53,153 nt of DNA from an uncultured Collinsella sp. (GCA_934655755.1 CAKUHA010000008.1:1-53153), one strand, 5' to 3'. Positions 25,341 through 35,173 are shown, counted from the stretch's first letter. Notes: a model not told the origin generated them from the letters alone. Numbers and translations are program-made.

Positions 25341-25351
25341 TCCAAAGCAAA

Positions 25352-25379
25352 AGCCCCGGCTCGCAAGGGAACCGGGGCT
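25352..25379 (-). terminator. Terminator of the xdhD operon
   Basis: AGCCCCGG (25352-25359) and CCGGGGCT (25372-25379); on the minus strand the stem is followed by TTTTGCTTTG. It lies 69 bases after the xdhD stop. Confidence 0.75.
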
Positions 25380-25447
25380 AAAGGCGCAGCTTATGCAGTT
25401 GATGTTGAACGCGGACGGCCCGTCAGCAATGCCGTCCACGCTCTACC

Positions 25448-28225
25448 CTACCCGCGGTTGCGGGCGCGGCTGTACGGGGTATCCACCATGGGCAGATCCG
25501 GGCGCAGCTTGCCGTCAAATGCGCGATAGGCGTTCTGCACGGCGGGCGCCGTGGGGATCGTTGCGATCTCGCCGATACCCTTGCCGCCGTATGCCACGGG
25601 CAGCAGCTCGTCCTTCTCCACGTAGATGGCGTGGATATCCGGAATCTCGGGGGCACGGAACAGTCCGAGCGTGCCGTACCTGGCCTGAGGCACGCAGTCC
25701 TTGAGCGGCCAGTCCTCGGTAAGCGCATAGCCCATACCCATGAGCACGCCGCCTTCGATCTGACCCTGAATCGAGATGGGGTTGACCACCTTGCCCGAAT
25801 CGTGCGCGGCATAGACCTCGCTCACGCGACCGTTGTCGTCCAGGATGACCACATGCGTGGCAAAGCCGTAGCAGATGTGGCTCTTGGGGTTGGGCACGTC
25901 GGCGCCCAGCTTGTCGGTCGGCTCCAAGTACACGTAGCTAAACTCGCAGCCCTCGAGCGCCTTGATGACAGTCGCGGGGTCCTCAGGATGCATGCCCTGG
26001 CCGGCGACGAGCTCCTGCGTACGCAGCTGATAGGCGCGGCCATCGTCGTACTCGATCTTGACGCCATCGCCATGGGCGGCAACCGGAGCGGTGGGCGCGG
26101 ACTTACCGGCCTCGACACCAAACATGGCATCGCGCAGCAGGAAGGCAGCGCCGCGCACGGCCTCGCCGGTCACGACCGTCTGGCGAGAGCCAGACGTAGT
26201 GCCCGAATCAGGCGCGTTCTCGGTGGAGCACTCGCCGTTGGCAATGCAGCGAAGCGGCAGACCGCAGGCCTCGGCAACATCCTGCAAAAAGACGGTGTTG
26301 CAGCCCTGGCCAATGTCGGACGTGGCGGCGTAAACGACGGCGCGGCCATCTTCGACGCGAATCTTGCAGCGACCGGCATCGGGCAGGCCAACGCCCACGC
26401 CAGCGTTCTTCATGGCACAAGCGATGCCCGCGTGGCCGGGATGCGCATAGTAGGCATCCTTGACCTCGAGCAGCGTTTCCTTCAGCGCCGTGGAGCAGTC
26501 GGCAATCTGGCCGTTGGGCAAAACCTCGCCCGGCTCGATGGCATTACGGTAGCGAATCTCCCACGGATCCAGGCCGACCTTCTCGGCCAGCAGGTCGATC
26601 AGGCTCTCGAGCGCAAACTCGGACTGACACACGCCAAAGCCGCGGAAGGCACCGGCCGGCGGGTTGTTGGTGTAGTAGCCAAAACCGCGGATGTCGGTGT
26701 TCTGGTACTTGTAGGGGCCGACGGCATGCGTGCAGGCGCGCTCGAGCACCGGGCCGCACAGCGACGCGTAGGCACCGGTGTCAAAGTTGATCTCGCAGTC
26801 CAGGCCGGTAAAGTTGCCCTCGGCATCGCAACCCAGCGTAAAGGTGCCGTCCATGGCGTGGCGCTTGGGATGGAACGCGAGCGACTCGGCGCGGGTGAGC
26901 TTGCACTTTACAGGACGCTGGAGCTTATAGGCAGCAAGCGCAGCCAGGTGCTGGACGGACACGTCCTCCTTGCCGCCAAAGCCACCGCCCACGAGCATGG
27001 TCTCGACGACCACGCGCTCGGGCTCGTTGTCCCAGCCAAACATGTGGGCGCACTCTTTGCGCGTGTCGTAGGCACCCTGGTCGGTCGACTGCACCTTGAC
27101 GCCATTCTTATATGGGAAGGCCACGGCGCACTCGGGCTCCAAGAAGGCATGCTCGGTAAAGGGCGTGGTAAAGCGCTGCGTCACGGTAAACGCGCTCTCG
27201 GCCAGCGCCTTGGCGGCATCACCGCGCGTCACGTGACGGCTCTGGCACACGTTGTCCTTGAGCTCTACGGTATTGCCAAAGGCAAAGAAGCTGTCGTGCA
27301 GGCGCGGGGCGTCCTCGGCCCTGGCCTCGACAATGTTGCGCACGGGCTCCAGCGGCTCGTAGTCGATCTTCACGAGCTTCTTGGCCTTCTCGAGTGTCGC
27401 CTCGTCCTCGGCAACCACCAGCACGATAGCGTCGCCCACGCAGCGGGTGATATCGCCCTGGGCGATCATGACGTCCCAGTCCTGGATAAGGTGGCCGACC
27501 TGGTTGACCGGCACGTCCTCGGCGCGCAGGATGCCCACCACGCCGGGCAGGGCCTCGGCCTTGGAAGTGTCGATGGAGAGCACGCGGGCGCGCGGATACT
27601 TGGAGCGCACGGCGCTGGCATAGGTCAGACCCGGCTGATCGTACTCGTCGATGTCGTCGGGATACTTTCCCTCACCGAGTACCTTCTTGCGCACGTCGAT
27701 ACGGAAGGCGCGCTTGCCCACGCCGTAGTCGTCGCCGCGCTCCAGGTCCTCATCGATCTGCTTTTCGCCGCGGAGCACCGCAGCGGCCAGCGAAATGCCC
27801 TCGATGATCTTTTTGTAGCCGGTGCAGCGGCAGACGTTGCCGCGGATGGCGTACTTGATCTGCTCCTCGGTGGGCTCGGGATCCTCGGCGATGAGCGCCG
27901 CACCCGCCATGACCATGCCGGGGATGCAAAAGCCGCACTGCACGGCGCCCACGGCGCCAAACGCGTACACAAAGGCCTCGCGCACGTCCTGGGGCAGGCC
28001 CTCGACGGTCACGATGTTACGGCCGGCGGCAAGGGCGGTGGTCAGTACGCAGGCCTTGACGGCCGCACCGTCCACGTGGATGGTGCAGGTACCGCACGCG
28101 CCCTCGGAGCAGCCGTCCTTGGCGGAGTGGATGTTCAGGTCGTCGCGCAGGTAGCGCAGCAGCGGCTTGTTTTCCGTCGTCGTGCGCTCCACGCCGTTAA
28201 CGGTAAAAGTGAATTCCTGTGCCAT
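25448..28225 (-). CDS. xdhD: XdhD-type molybdenum hydroxylase with fused [2Fe-2S] domain
   Basis: 925 residues. The N-terminal 160 residues carry two [2Fe-2S] sets: C39, C44, C47, C59 and C97, C100, C132, C134. The molybdopterin part follows, with GGGFGGKED, GAFRGFG, DIGQGCNT and the catalytic-glutamate region GGKGIGEIAT near the C-terminus. It fits the selenium-dependent purine hydroxylase XdhD. No FAD subunit (ygfM) is in the window, so electrons probably pass to the neighbouring polyferredoxin or YgfK (inference). It is last in permease-ssnA-ygfK-ferredoxin-xdhD. Confidence 0.92.
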   Translation of the reverse strand: MAQEFTFTVNGVERTTTENKPLLRYLRDDLNIHSAKDGCSEGACGTCTIHVDGAAVKACVLTTALAAGRNIVTVEGLPQDVREAFVYAFGAVGAVQCGFCIPGMVMAGAALIAEDPEPTEEQIKYAIRGNVCRCTGYKKIIEGISLAAAVLRGEKQIDEDLERGDDYGVGKRAFRIDVRKKVLGEGKYPDDIDEYDQPGLTYASAVRSKYPRARVLSIDTSKAEALPGVVGILRAEDVPVNQVGHLIQDWDVMIAQGDITRCVGDAIVLVVAEDEATLEKAKKLVKIDYEPLEPVRNIVEARAEDAPRLHDSFFAFGNTVELKDNVCQSRHVTRGDAAKALAESAFTVTQRFTTPFTEHAFLEPECAVAFPYKNGVKVQSTDQGAYDTRKECAHMFGWDNEPERVVVETMLVGGGFGGKEDVSVQHLAALAAYKLQRPVKCKLTRAESLAFHPKRHAMDGTFTLGCDAEGNFTGLDCEINFDTGAYASLCGPVLERACTHAVGPYKYQNTDIRGFGYYTNNPPAGAFRGFGVCQSEFALESLIDLLAEKVGLDPWEIRYRNAIEPGEVLPNGQIADCSTALKETLLEVKDAYYAHPGHAGIACAMKNAGVGVGLPDAGRCKIRVEDGRAVVYAATSDIGQGCNTVFLQDVAEACGLPLRCIANGECSTENAPDSGTTSGSRQTVVTGEAVRGAAFLLRDAMFGVEAGKSAPTAPVAAHGDGVKIEYDDGRAYQLRTQELVAGQGMHPEDPATVIKALEGCEFSYVYLEPTDKLGADVPNPKSHICYGFATHVVILDDNGRVSEVYAAHDSGKVVNPISIQGQIEGGVLMGMGYALTEDWPLKDCVPQARYGTLGLFRAPEIPDIHAIYVEKDELLPVAYGGKGIGEIATIPTAPAVQNAYRAFDGKLRPDLPMVDTPYSRARNRG

Positions 28226-28237
28226 GGTGATTCCCTT

Positions 28238-28717
28238 CTACACGCCGGCGGCGATGCCAGTGCGGTCGTGGATGGCGCCATGCGGGCACACGACGGCGCA
28301 CATGCCGCACGACAGGCAATCCGTGCCGTCGATATGGGCGCAGTTGTCCTCGATACGGATAGCACCAGCGGGGCACTTCTTGGCGCACATGCCGCAGCCG
28401 ATGCAGCTGGTGTCGCAGATCTTGCGGGCAATGGCGCCCTTATCGGTGTTGTTGCAGCGCACCAGAATGTTCTGATAGCCGGGAACGAAGGCAATCACGC
28501 GCTGCGGGCACGCCATGCCGCACAGGCCACAGCCCGTGCACTTTGAGCGATCCACGCGGGCGATGCCATCGACCAGCGCAATGGCGCCGTGGGGGCAGGC
28601 AGTGACGCAGGCGCCACAGCCAATGCAGCCTTCGCTGCAGCGGGCGTCGCCGCCTGCGGAAGCACAACCGCTTCCGCAGGCGACGTAGGCCACATTATGT
28701 TGAATAGCTTTGGCCAT
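28238..28717 (-). CDS. Polyferredoxin with four [4Fe-4S] motifs
   Basis: 159 residues. Four CxxCxxCxxxC motifs: C31-41, C60-70, C105-115 and C134-144, plus extra cysteines C14, C18 and C27 that could hold a fifth centre. It resembles the ferredoxin half of RnfB-type proteins but lacks a membrane segment. It sits between ygfK and xdhD with gaps of 11 and 12 bases, a place that argues for electron transfer between these two enzymes. No gene name is secure. Confidence 0.88.
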   Translation of the reverse strand: MAKAIQHNVAYVACGSGCASAGGDARCSEGCIGCGACVTACPHGAIALVDGIARVDRSKCTGCGLCGMACPQRVIAFVPGYQNILVRCNNTDKGAIARKICDTSCIGCGMCAKKCPAGAIRIEDNCAHIDGTDCLSCGMCAVVCPHGAIHDRTGIAAGV

Positions 28718-28728
28718 AAAAGACTCGC

Positions 28729-31728
28729 CTATTTCTTAAGAAGGTACGAATAGTTGTCGCGCACGGCCCTGATGGTCAGGCGGACGGCCTCGGGAAGGCC
28801 GGTGTTGACGGCATCGACCGAGACGGTGCGGACCGTGCCGGCGACGCGGACCTTAAAGTGATCCTCGTCCACGGCCAGGAAGCCCTCGTTCTCGGAGTTC
28901 TCCATGTCCTGCTCGCTCCAGAACAGGGTGAGCTTGTCCTTGTAAGGACGACCCTCCTGGTAGGGGCAGAACACGGCGCAGTTGCCGCACTCGTTGCACA
29001 TGCCGTCGACGTGTACCACCTGATGCTTGGCCAGGCCCGGCACCTTAATTGCCACGTTGGCGCGGTTGGGGCACACGTCGCAGCAGACCTCGCACACCGA
29101 GCCGCAGCCCAGGCAGCGGGTCTTGGTGCAGTTGCGCTTGTCGCGGCACAGCGACCCCTTGCGCTCGTAGCAGGTCTCCTCGCGACCGGCCTGAGCGTTC
29201 TGGTCGGCGTACTTGTTAAAGTCCACACCGGCGATGGCGCGGGCGACCTCGGCGGCGTCGGCAATGGCCTCGACCACGGTGGCGGGGCCGCGGCGGCAGT
29301 CACCGGCAGCCCAGACGCCGTCGACACCGGTGGAGGTGGCGGCAAGGCGACCGCGACGGTCGTGCTCAACGCCCGCGGCGTCGTACAGGCTGGCATCGAT
29401 GCCCTCGCCCACGGCGCAGATCACCGTGGTGGCGGGCAGCTCGACGGTCTCGCCCGTGGCGACGGGGCTGCGACGGCCGCTTGCATCCGGCTCGCCAAGC
29501 TCCATAACGTCGCAGGTCAGCACGGCGCCGTTGAGCGCCTTGGGCGCCAGCAGCTCGCAGAACTCAACGCCATCGGCAAGAGCAAGATCGAGCTCTTCCT
29601 CGTCGGCGGGCATCTGTTTCTTGGTGCGGCGATACACCAGGCGCACGTTCTTCACACCAGCCAGGCGCTTAGCCACGCGCGCGGCGTCCATGGCGGTGTT
29701 GCCGGCGCCGATGACCACGACGTCCTCGCCCAGCTCGAGCTTATCGCCCTTCTTGGCGGCCTCGAGGAACTCCAGCACATCGAGCTCGGCACCCTCGCCC
29801 AAGCCCGCAGAGCCGGGCATCCAGGCACCGGTAGCAACGACCACATCGGTAAAGCCCTGGGCCTTGAGCTCGTCAATGGACTCCACGCGGGCGTTGAGCT
29901 GCACCTTGGCGCCAAAGGCCAGGCAGAGCTCGGCATCATGGGAGATATCGTCGCTCGCAATGCGGAACTCGGGGATCACGTGACGGACCACGCCGCCGAG
30001 CGAATCGCGGGCCTCGAAGATAGTGACGGGCACGCCGGCACGCGTCAGGAAGAACGCCGTCGCCAGGCCGGCCGGGCCGCCGCCGATAACGGCAACGTTG
30101 CGCTCGCCGTCGTTGGCGATGGCCTGGGCGCGCAGCTTGGGCAGCACGGCGATCATGGCCTCGCGGGCAGCCTTGAGCTTGCTGGCGCGAATCTGGGCGC
30201 CCTCGGGCTCGTAGAATGCACGCTCGCAGGCACGGCCGCAGGGATGCGGGCAGATGGTGCCAGTGATGAACGGCAGGGCGTTGCGCTCGATGATGATGTT
30301 AAGCGCGTCCTCGTAGCGGCCCTCGTCAACAGCCGCCAGATAGGCGGGAATGTCCTGCTGGATGGGGCAGCTCGTGCGGCACGGCGTAGTAAAGCAGTCA
30401 TTGAGCGGGCTCTTGCCGGCGACCTTGCGGTCGGGCAGCGGGCGAAGCGGCTTCTTGTAGAGCGGGTTGGTGAGCGAATCGGTCTGGATCGCGGTCACGG
30501 CCTCGAGCGAGACGCCCGCGAACGGCTTGCCGTCCAGATCGCCAAACTCGCCGGCCATCTGACTAAAGCGCTCGTAGCCACCGGGCTTGAGCACGTCGGT
30601 CGCCAGGGTGACGGGCCAAATGCCGGCATCGTACAGGGCGCGGATGTTGTAGACCGTGGCGCCGCCGGAGTAGCTGATGCGCAGCTTGCCATCGAACTGC
30701 TCGGTAATGCGGCGAGCAGCCTCGATGGTCAGCGAGAACAGCGAACGGCCGGACATGTACATCTCGGTGGAAGGTAGCTCGTTCCTGGTCACGTCGACGG
30801 GGAACGTGTTGGTCAGCTTGACGCCAAACTCCAGGCCGCGCTCGGCGCACAGGGCAATCAGGCGCTCGAACATGGGCACGGCGTCGGCCCACTGCAGGTC
30901 CTCGCGGAAGTGCGTGTCATCGAAGACGATGTAGTCAAAGCCCAGCTCGTTGAGGCGCTGGCGGGCAAACTCATAGCCCAGCAGCGTGGGGTTGCACTTG
31001 ATGTAGGTGTTGAGGCCCTTCTCGGTGATCAGATAGGTCGCAATGCGCTCAATCTCCGCCGGCGGGCAGCCATGCAGCGTGGATTCGGTGATGGAGTTGG
31101 ACACGCGCGCCGGAATGGACTCGACAAACGCGGCGTCGACATGCTCAAACTTGTCCAGATTGGCGAGCGCCCATGCGCGGCACTCGTTCCAGACGTCAGA
31201 GCCGCTGGCGTCCTTCATGCCCTCGATGTAGGCGTCGACCTTGGGGCTCTTAATACCCTCGAGGTCATAACCCACGGACATGTTGAAGACAAAGCCATCC
31301 GGGCTGCCCAGACCGTACTCGCGAGCGATCAGGTGGCAGGCAAACCATGCCTTCACGTACTCGGCAAAGGCCTGCGGAACCTCGAGCTCGGTCGACCATT
31401 CGCAGTTGTAGCACTCGTCCTGAGCCACGATGCAGGGCTTGTTGACGCACTTGGAGAGCTCCTCGCCGTCCATAACCTGGACGGTCTTGAGCTCAAAGAA
31501 GCGAGAACCGGCCACATAAGAGGCCACGATGTTCTGGGCCAGCTGCGTGTTGGGACCGGCAGCCGGGCCAAACGGAGTCTCGATGCGCTCGTCAAAAATG
31601 GGAAGCGCACCCTCCTGGTTGGTCGTGACCATCTTGCGCACGCCAAAGATGGCGTCCTGGGTCTTATGCTCCTCGATGATCCAGTTCATCAGCTGCGAAA
31701 ACGGGATCGGCCTCATGATGTCGCTCAT
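28729..31728 (-). CDS. ygfK: YgfK-type oxidoreductase of the urate-degradation cluster
   Basis: 999 residues from the ATG at 31728 (GAGGAG six bases upstream); the frame is open 16 codons further but without support. The N-terminal ~430 residues form a dihydroorotate-dehydrogenase-like barrel. A cysteine-rich GltD-like region follows (TTPCRTSCPIQQDIPAYL, CPHPCGRACE), then an FAD site (VIGGGPAGLATAFFL), an NAD(P) site (VVVIGAGNTAMDAARVAKRL) and C-terminal Fe-S motifs (CLGCGSVCEVCCDVCP, CNECGNCAVFCP). It was long called a selenate reductase subunit; its place here favours a role in purine ring reduction. Confidence 0.92.
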   Translation of the reverse strand: MSDIMRPIPFSQLMNWIIEEHKTQDAIFGVRKMVTTNQEGALPIFDERIETPFGPAAGPNTQLAQNIVASYVAGSRFFELKTVQVMDGEELSKCVNKPCIVAQDECYNCEWSTELEVPQAFAEYVKAWFACHLIAREYGLGSPDGFVFNMSVGYDLEGIKSPKVDAYIEGMKDASGSDVWNECRAWALANLDKFEHVDAAFVESIPARVSNSITESTLHGCPPAEIERIATYLITEKGLNTYIKCNPTLLGYEFARQRLNELGFDYIVFDDTHFREDLQWADAVPMFERLIALCAERGLEFGVKLTNTFPVDVTRNELPSTEMYMSGRSLFSLTIEAARRITEQFDGKLRISYSGGATVYNIRALYDAGIWPVTLATDVLKPGGYERFSQMAGEFGDLDGKPFAGVSLEAVTAIQTDSLTNPLYKKPLRPLPDRKVAGKSPLNDCFTTPCRTSCPIQQDIPAYLAAVDEGRYEDALNIIIERNALPFITGTICPHPCGRACERAFYEPEGAQIRASKLKAAREAMIAVLPKLRAQAIANDGERNVAVIGGGPAGLATAFFLTRAGVPVTIFEARDSLGGVVRHVIPEFRIASDDISHDAELCLAFGAKVQLNARVESIDELKAQGFTDVVVATGAWMPGSAGLGEGAELDVLEFLEAAKKGDKLELGEDVVVIGAGNTAMDAARVAKRLAGVKNVRLVYRRTKKQMPADEEELDLALADGVEFCELLAPKALNGAVLTCDVMELGEPDASGRRSPVATGETVELPATTVICAVGEGIDASLYDAAGVEHDRRGRLAATSTGVDGVWAAGDCRRGPATVVEAIADAAEVARAIAGVDFNKYADQNAQAGREETCYERKGSLCRDKRNCTKTRCLGCGSVCEVCCDVCPNRANVAIKVPGLAKHQVVHVDGMCNECGNCAVFCPYQEGRPYKDKLTLFWSEQDMENSENEGFLAVDEDHFKVRVAGTVRTVSVDAVNTGLPEAVRLTIRAVRDNYSYLLKK

Positions 31729-31802
31729 AGTGAGCTCCTCTCTGTAACGCCCGGCGAGACCGCGCGGCGGGCGCAAATACGGTGTAGCGCTAGCACAAGC
31801 GC

Positions 31803-31863
31803 CGGCGACCCCGCGGAGGTCGCCTATACGCGCGTCGGATGCGGCGAAACATCCGACGCGCGT
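31803..31863. repeat. Two hairpins between ssnA and ygfK
   Basis: GGCGACC..GGTCGCC (31803-31823) and a perfect 14-bp stem ACGCGCGTCGGATG (31828-31841) / CATCCGACGCGCGT (31850-31863) in the 149-base gap. They may adjust relative expression within the operon. Confidence 0.7.
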
Positions 31864-31877
31864 GAATCTACTTGTAA

Positions 31878-33233
31878 TTAGTAGGCGCGATCGTTGAGCG
31901 TGCTCCAGAGCTTCTTGGACTCAGCCATGGTCCACGCGTTGATCTTGTCCTCATCAATGCCAACAAACTCGCGATCCTTGTACAGGACGCGGCCGTTGAT
32001 GATGGTGGTGCGGCAGTTTTTGCCCATCATGCCAAAGAGCATGTGGCCGTCGATGTTCTCCTCGCTCAGCGGCGTAAAGGGCTTGTAGTCCATGACGATG
32101 ACGTCGGCGGCAGCGCCGGGCTCAAGCACACCGAGCTTACGATCGAAATACTTGCTCGCCATCTTGGCGTTGTTCTCGAACAGCATGGTCATGGCCTCGC
32201 ACCAGCCCACGTTGGGCATGGCGGCGTTGTGGCGCTGAATGATCAGGAAGACCTTGAGGCTCTCGAGCATATCGTGGGTGTAGGCGTCGGTACCCATGCA
32301 CACAGGGATGCCGCGGCGGAAGAACTCGAGCACGGGAGCGCAGCCCACGGCGTTGCCCATATTGGATTCGGGGTTGTTGACGAGCCAGGTGCCGGACTCC
32401 TTGACGATATCCATCTCGGCAGGCGTCACGTGGATGCAGTGGCCGAGCATGGTGTCGGGACCCAGCAGATTGTGCTGCAGCAGGCGCTCGACGGGGCTGA
32501 TGCCACCGCGGTTGAGACGGGAGTCCCACACGTCATTCATGCCCTCGCACACGTGGATATGGAAGCCGGTCAGGCCGTTGTTGGCCTCGGCCATCTTGTC
32601 CATGGTCTCGTCCGACAGCGTAAAGGTGGCGTGACCGCCAAACATGGCTGCAATCATGTGGTTGTCGTTATCGCGACGCTCCTTGGCGGCCCACTGGGCA
32701 AACTCGGCGTTCTCGGCAATGGCCTGGTCGCATTTTTCCTGGCCGCGGCGATCGGAGACCTCGTAGCACAGGCACGAACGCATGCCCAGCTCCTGCGCGG
32801 CGTCCTTAATGGTAAAGAGGCTGCCCGGGATCTCGCAGAAGCTCGCGTGGTGATCGAAGATCGTGGTGACGCCATCGCGGATGGAATCCAGAATCGTGGC
32901 ATAGGCGCTTGCCTTGGTGCCGTCGAGCGTCAGGTTGTCGTCGATCTTCCACCACTGCTGCTCAAGATTCTCCAGGAAGTTGGTGGGGTTGCAGCCCTTA
33001 ATGGCAAGGCCGCGAGCCAGACCCGAGTAGATGTGGGTGTGGCAGTTGATGAGTCCGGGCATGATGAGGTTGCCCTGGGCGTCGACGTACTCGGCATCCG
33101 GATACTTGGCCTTGAGCTCGCACTCGGGGCCCACTTCGACGATCGTATCTCCGTCAATGGCGACCGCACCGTTTGGAATGAACGGGGTCTGAGAATTGCG
33201 GGTAAAGACGGAACCGTTAGCGACCAGAAGCAT
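31878..33233 (-). CDS. ssnA: SsnA-type amidohydrolase
   Basis: 451 residues from the ATG at 33233, which has GGGAG six bases upstream; six codons further up is another ATG without a better site. Metal-binding motifs of the amidohydrolase superfamily are present: NCHTHIYSG (H65, H67), GFHIHVCEG, LGHCIHVT and MGTDAYTHD. SsnA is a core member of the anaerobic urate cluster and acts as an aminohydrolase-type deaminase on a purine-derived ring (exact substrate inferred). It lies between permease and ygfK. Confidence 0.9.
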   Translation of the reverse strand: MLLVANGSVFTRNSQTPFIPNGAVAIDGDTIVEVGPECELKAKYPDAEYVDAQGNLIMPGLINCHTHIYSGLARGLAIKGCNPTNFLENLEQQWWKIDDNLTLDGTKASAYATILDSIRDGVTTIFDHHASFCEIPGSLFTIKDAAQELGMRSCLCYEVSDRRGQEKCDQAIAENAEFAQWAAKERRDNDNHMIAAMFGGHATFTLSDETMDKMAEANNGLTGFHIHVCEGMNDVWDSRLNRGGISPVERLLQHNLLGPDTMLGHCIHVTPAEMDIVKESGTWLVNNPESNMGNAVGCAPVLEFFRRGIPVCMGTDAYTHDMLESLKVFLIIQRHNAAMPNVGWCEAMTMLFENNAKMASKYFDRKLGVLEPGAAADVIVMDYKPFTPLSEENIDGHMLFGMMGKNCRTTIINGRVLYKDREFVGIDEDKINAWTMAESKKLWSTLNDRAY

Positions 33234-33251
33234 GAATGCTCCCTTCAACAT

Positions 33252-33412
33252 CAGAGGCGGGGTTTGACACCTCTGACATGGCGGAGTGCGAAGCGCCGGC
33301 CTACACCGGAAACGGGCCCTCTCCCGTCAACGCTTCACCAAAGGGACAAACCCTTTGAAGTGCGGCTTGGCGCCGCATGACGTCGGCGGACGAGGCGATG
33401 CGTCCGCCGACG
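33252..33412. repeat. Chain of four hairpins in the permease-ssnA gap
   Basis: CAGAGG/CCTCTG (33252-33275), CAAAGGG/CCCTTTG (33339-33357), TGCGGC/GCCGCA (33361-33377) and a perfect 12-bp stem CGTCGGCGGACG/CGTCCGCCGACG (33381-33412). They occupy most of the 195-base gap and would form a structured leader to ssnA or a stabilised 3' end of the permease message. Confidence 0.7.
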
Positions 33413-33428
33413 AATAGCACCGAATTGG

Positions 33429-34823
33429 TTACTTCTTGCTCTCGGGCAAGACCAGATCCACGGCGGCATCCTTGGCGGCATCGATGTGCTGAGCCACGAC
33501 CGGCGTCTGCGGAAGGATCAGGTTGAGTACGATAGCCATGATGGCGGTGGGGGTCACGGCGTTGGAGCCGATGACGGTGGACACCCAGGTGGGCATACCC
33601 TCGCCGGCAAGGCAGCCGCTGGCCATCCAGATACCCAGGCCAAAGACGACGGAGGTGCCGACGATGGTGGTAGTGCGCTGCGTGAGGCCCTCGCGGGTGA
33701 ACATGCGCACGCCGTTCATGGTGATGGTGCCAAAGACGCCGACGGTCGCGCCGCCGATGACGGGCTGCGGGATGGCGGAGAGCACGGCAGAGAGCTGCGG
33801 GAACAAGCCGGCGATGGCAAAGACGGCCGCGATGATCACAAAGACCCACTTGTTAACGACCTTGTTGGAGCAGATGATGCCCACGTTCTGGCCAAGGGCG
33901 CTGGTGGGAAGACCGCCCAGCAGGCCGCCGACCATAGAGGTGAGGCCCTGGGACACGATAGCGCCGGAGAGCTCGCGCTCGGTCGGCATACGGTCGATGG
34001 AGCCCAGGCAGGCGGCGGAGACGTCGCCGATAACCTGGATGGCGACCATGGGGAACACAACGGCGAGGGTGATGCAGACCTCGGGATCAAACTCGAGCGC
34101 ATAGGGCATGAGCTTGGGGAGGGCGAAGACCTGGGCGGTAGCAACGCTAGAGAAGTCGATCATGCCAAAGGGGATCGAGACGATCATGCCGACGATCATG
34201 CCAAAGAACACGGAGCCCAGCTTGAGCGTGCCCTTGCCAAAGTTGGCGAGCGCGAAAACGACGGCGAAGGTGATCAGAGCGACGCACCAGGCCTGCGGGG
34301 TGCCCCACAGCGGGGTGTTCATACCACCGGCCATGTACTTGACGGCCGTGGGATACAGCGAAACGCCGATGGAGAAGATGACCGTACCGGTCACGACGGG
34401 CGGGAACAGCCATTTGATCTTGCTGTAAGCCAGACCAAAGAGAACTGCGACGGCACCGCCGACGATCTCGCCGCCCAGCAGCGCGCCAAAGCTAAAGCCC
34501 GAAGCACCCATGGCCTGCAGGGCCGGGAGGAACGCGAACGAAACGCCCATGACGATGGGCAGGCCGCCGCCAATGCGGCGGAAGGGGGCGAAGGCCTGAA
34601 GGGCCGTGTCGATTGCCGAAAGAATAAGGGCGACCTGAATGATGTCAGTGCTCTGCTGGCTGTTAAAGCCATACACACCGGCCATAATCACAGCAGGGGT
34701 AATGATGCCGGCGAACGATGCCAGTACGTGCTGAAGAGCACACGGGATCATTTCCTGTACGGGGGGCATGCCTTCACGAGTGAACAGGGCTTCAGTGCCG
34801 TTCGTAACCGTCTCCTGGGCCAT
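33429..34823 (-). CDS. NCS2-family purine (urate/xanthine) permease
   Basis: 464 residues, about 12-14 membrane helices. Early QHVLASFAGIITPAV is the conserved TM1 motif of NCS2 carriers, GDVSAACLGSIDRMP the TM8 region, and GGLPTSALGQNVGII the signature before TM10. NCS2 proteins import xanthine, urate or uracil with protons. It is first in the ssnA-ygfK-ferredoxin-xdhD operon, so the cargo is most likely urate or xanthine; the sequence does not settle which. Confidence 0.92.
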   Translation of the reverse strand: MAQETVTNGTEALFTREGMPPVQEMIPCALQHVLASFAGIITPAVIMAGVYGFNSQQSTDIIQVALILSAIDTALQAFAPFRRIGGGLPIVMGVSFAFLPALQAMGASGFSFGALLGGEIVGGAVAVLFGLAYSKIKWLFPPVVTGTVIFSIGVSLYPTAVKYMAGGMNTPLWGTPQAWCVALITFAVVFALANFGKGTLKLGSVFFGMIVGMIVSIPFGMIDFSSVATAQVFALPKLMPYALEFDPEVCITLAVVFPMVAIQVIGDVSAACLGSIDRMPTERELSGAIVSQGLTSMVGGLLGGLPTSALGQNVGIICSNKVVNKWVFVIIAAVFAIAGLFPQLSAVLSAIPQPVIGGATVGVFGTITMNGVRMFTREGLTQRTTTIVGTSVVFGLGIWMASGCLAGEGMPTWVSTVIGSNAVTPTAIMAIVLNLILPQTPVVAQHIDAAKDAAVDLVLPESKK

Positions 34824-35173
34824 TTGACCACCAATCCTCGAAGTTGTTATTTCGCATCTGACACTCTATTGTGACGCAGTGCGGGGTTGAGGTTGTGCCT
34901 TCGTTGAACATCGTATTAAAGATTTTTCTTATTCTCAATAATAATTTTTTGTTATCAGACTATTCTTCAGCTCAGATAAAGTATTTTCGCAGGTCAGAAA
35001 CGTGTCTGTTATGAGTAACATCTAACTTTTCTTTTGGTCGACCGTTTACCGCCAAAATCCTACCGTTCGTCTGTATTACGTGATATACCTGCGGATATAC
35101 GAGATATTGAACGGCGTGTTACCATGATAAAAAATTGTTATGAACACCTCGATAGAATCCAAAGGAGTTGCCC
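34824..35173. promoter_or_regulatory. Divergent control region, permease / second YheO-type regulator
   Basis: 350 AT-rich bases without a gene. Two similar near-palindromes occur: ATAATAATTTTTTGTTATC (34939-34957) and GATAAAAAATTGTTAT (35126-35141). The second overlaps the expected promoter of the regulator at 35174, fitting autoregulation. No AACAAA-N3-TTTGTT site of the ygeX region is present, so the two regulators probably have different targets. Confidence 0.5.

Noticed and set aside
25448..28225. Selenocysteine codon in the XdhD-type enzyme
   Set aside because: The frame has no internal TGA; selenium in this enzyme type is bound as a cofactor ligand, not as selenocysteine.
33252..33412. 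Known purine riboswitch before ssnA
   Set aside because: I could not find the conserved three-way junction of purine-type riboswitches; only separate stems are visible.
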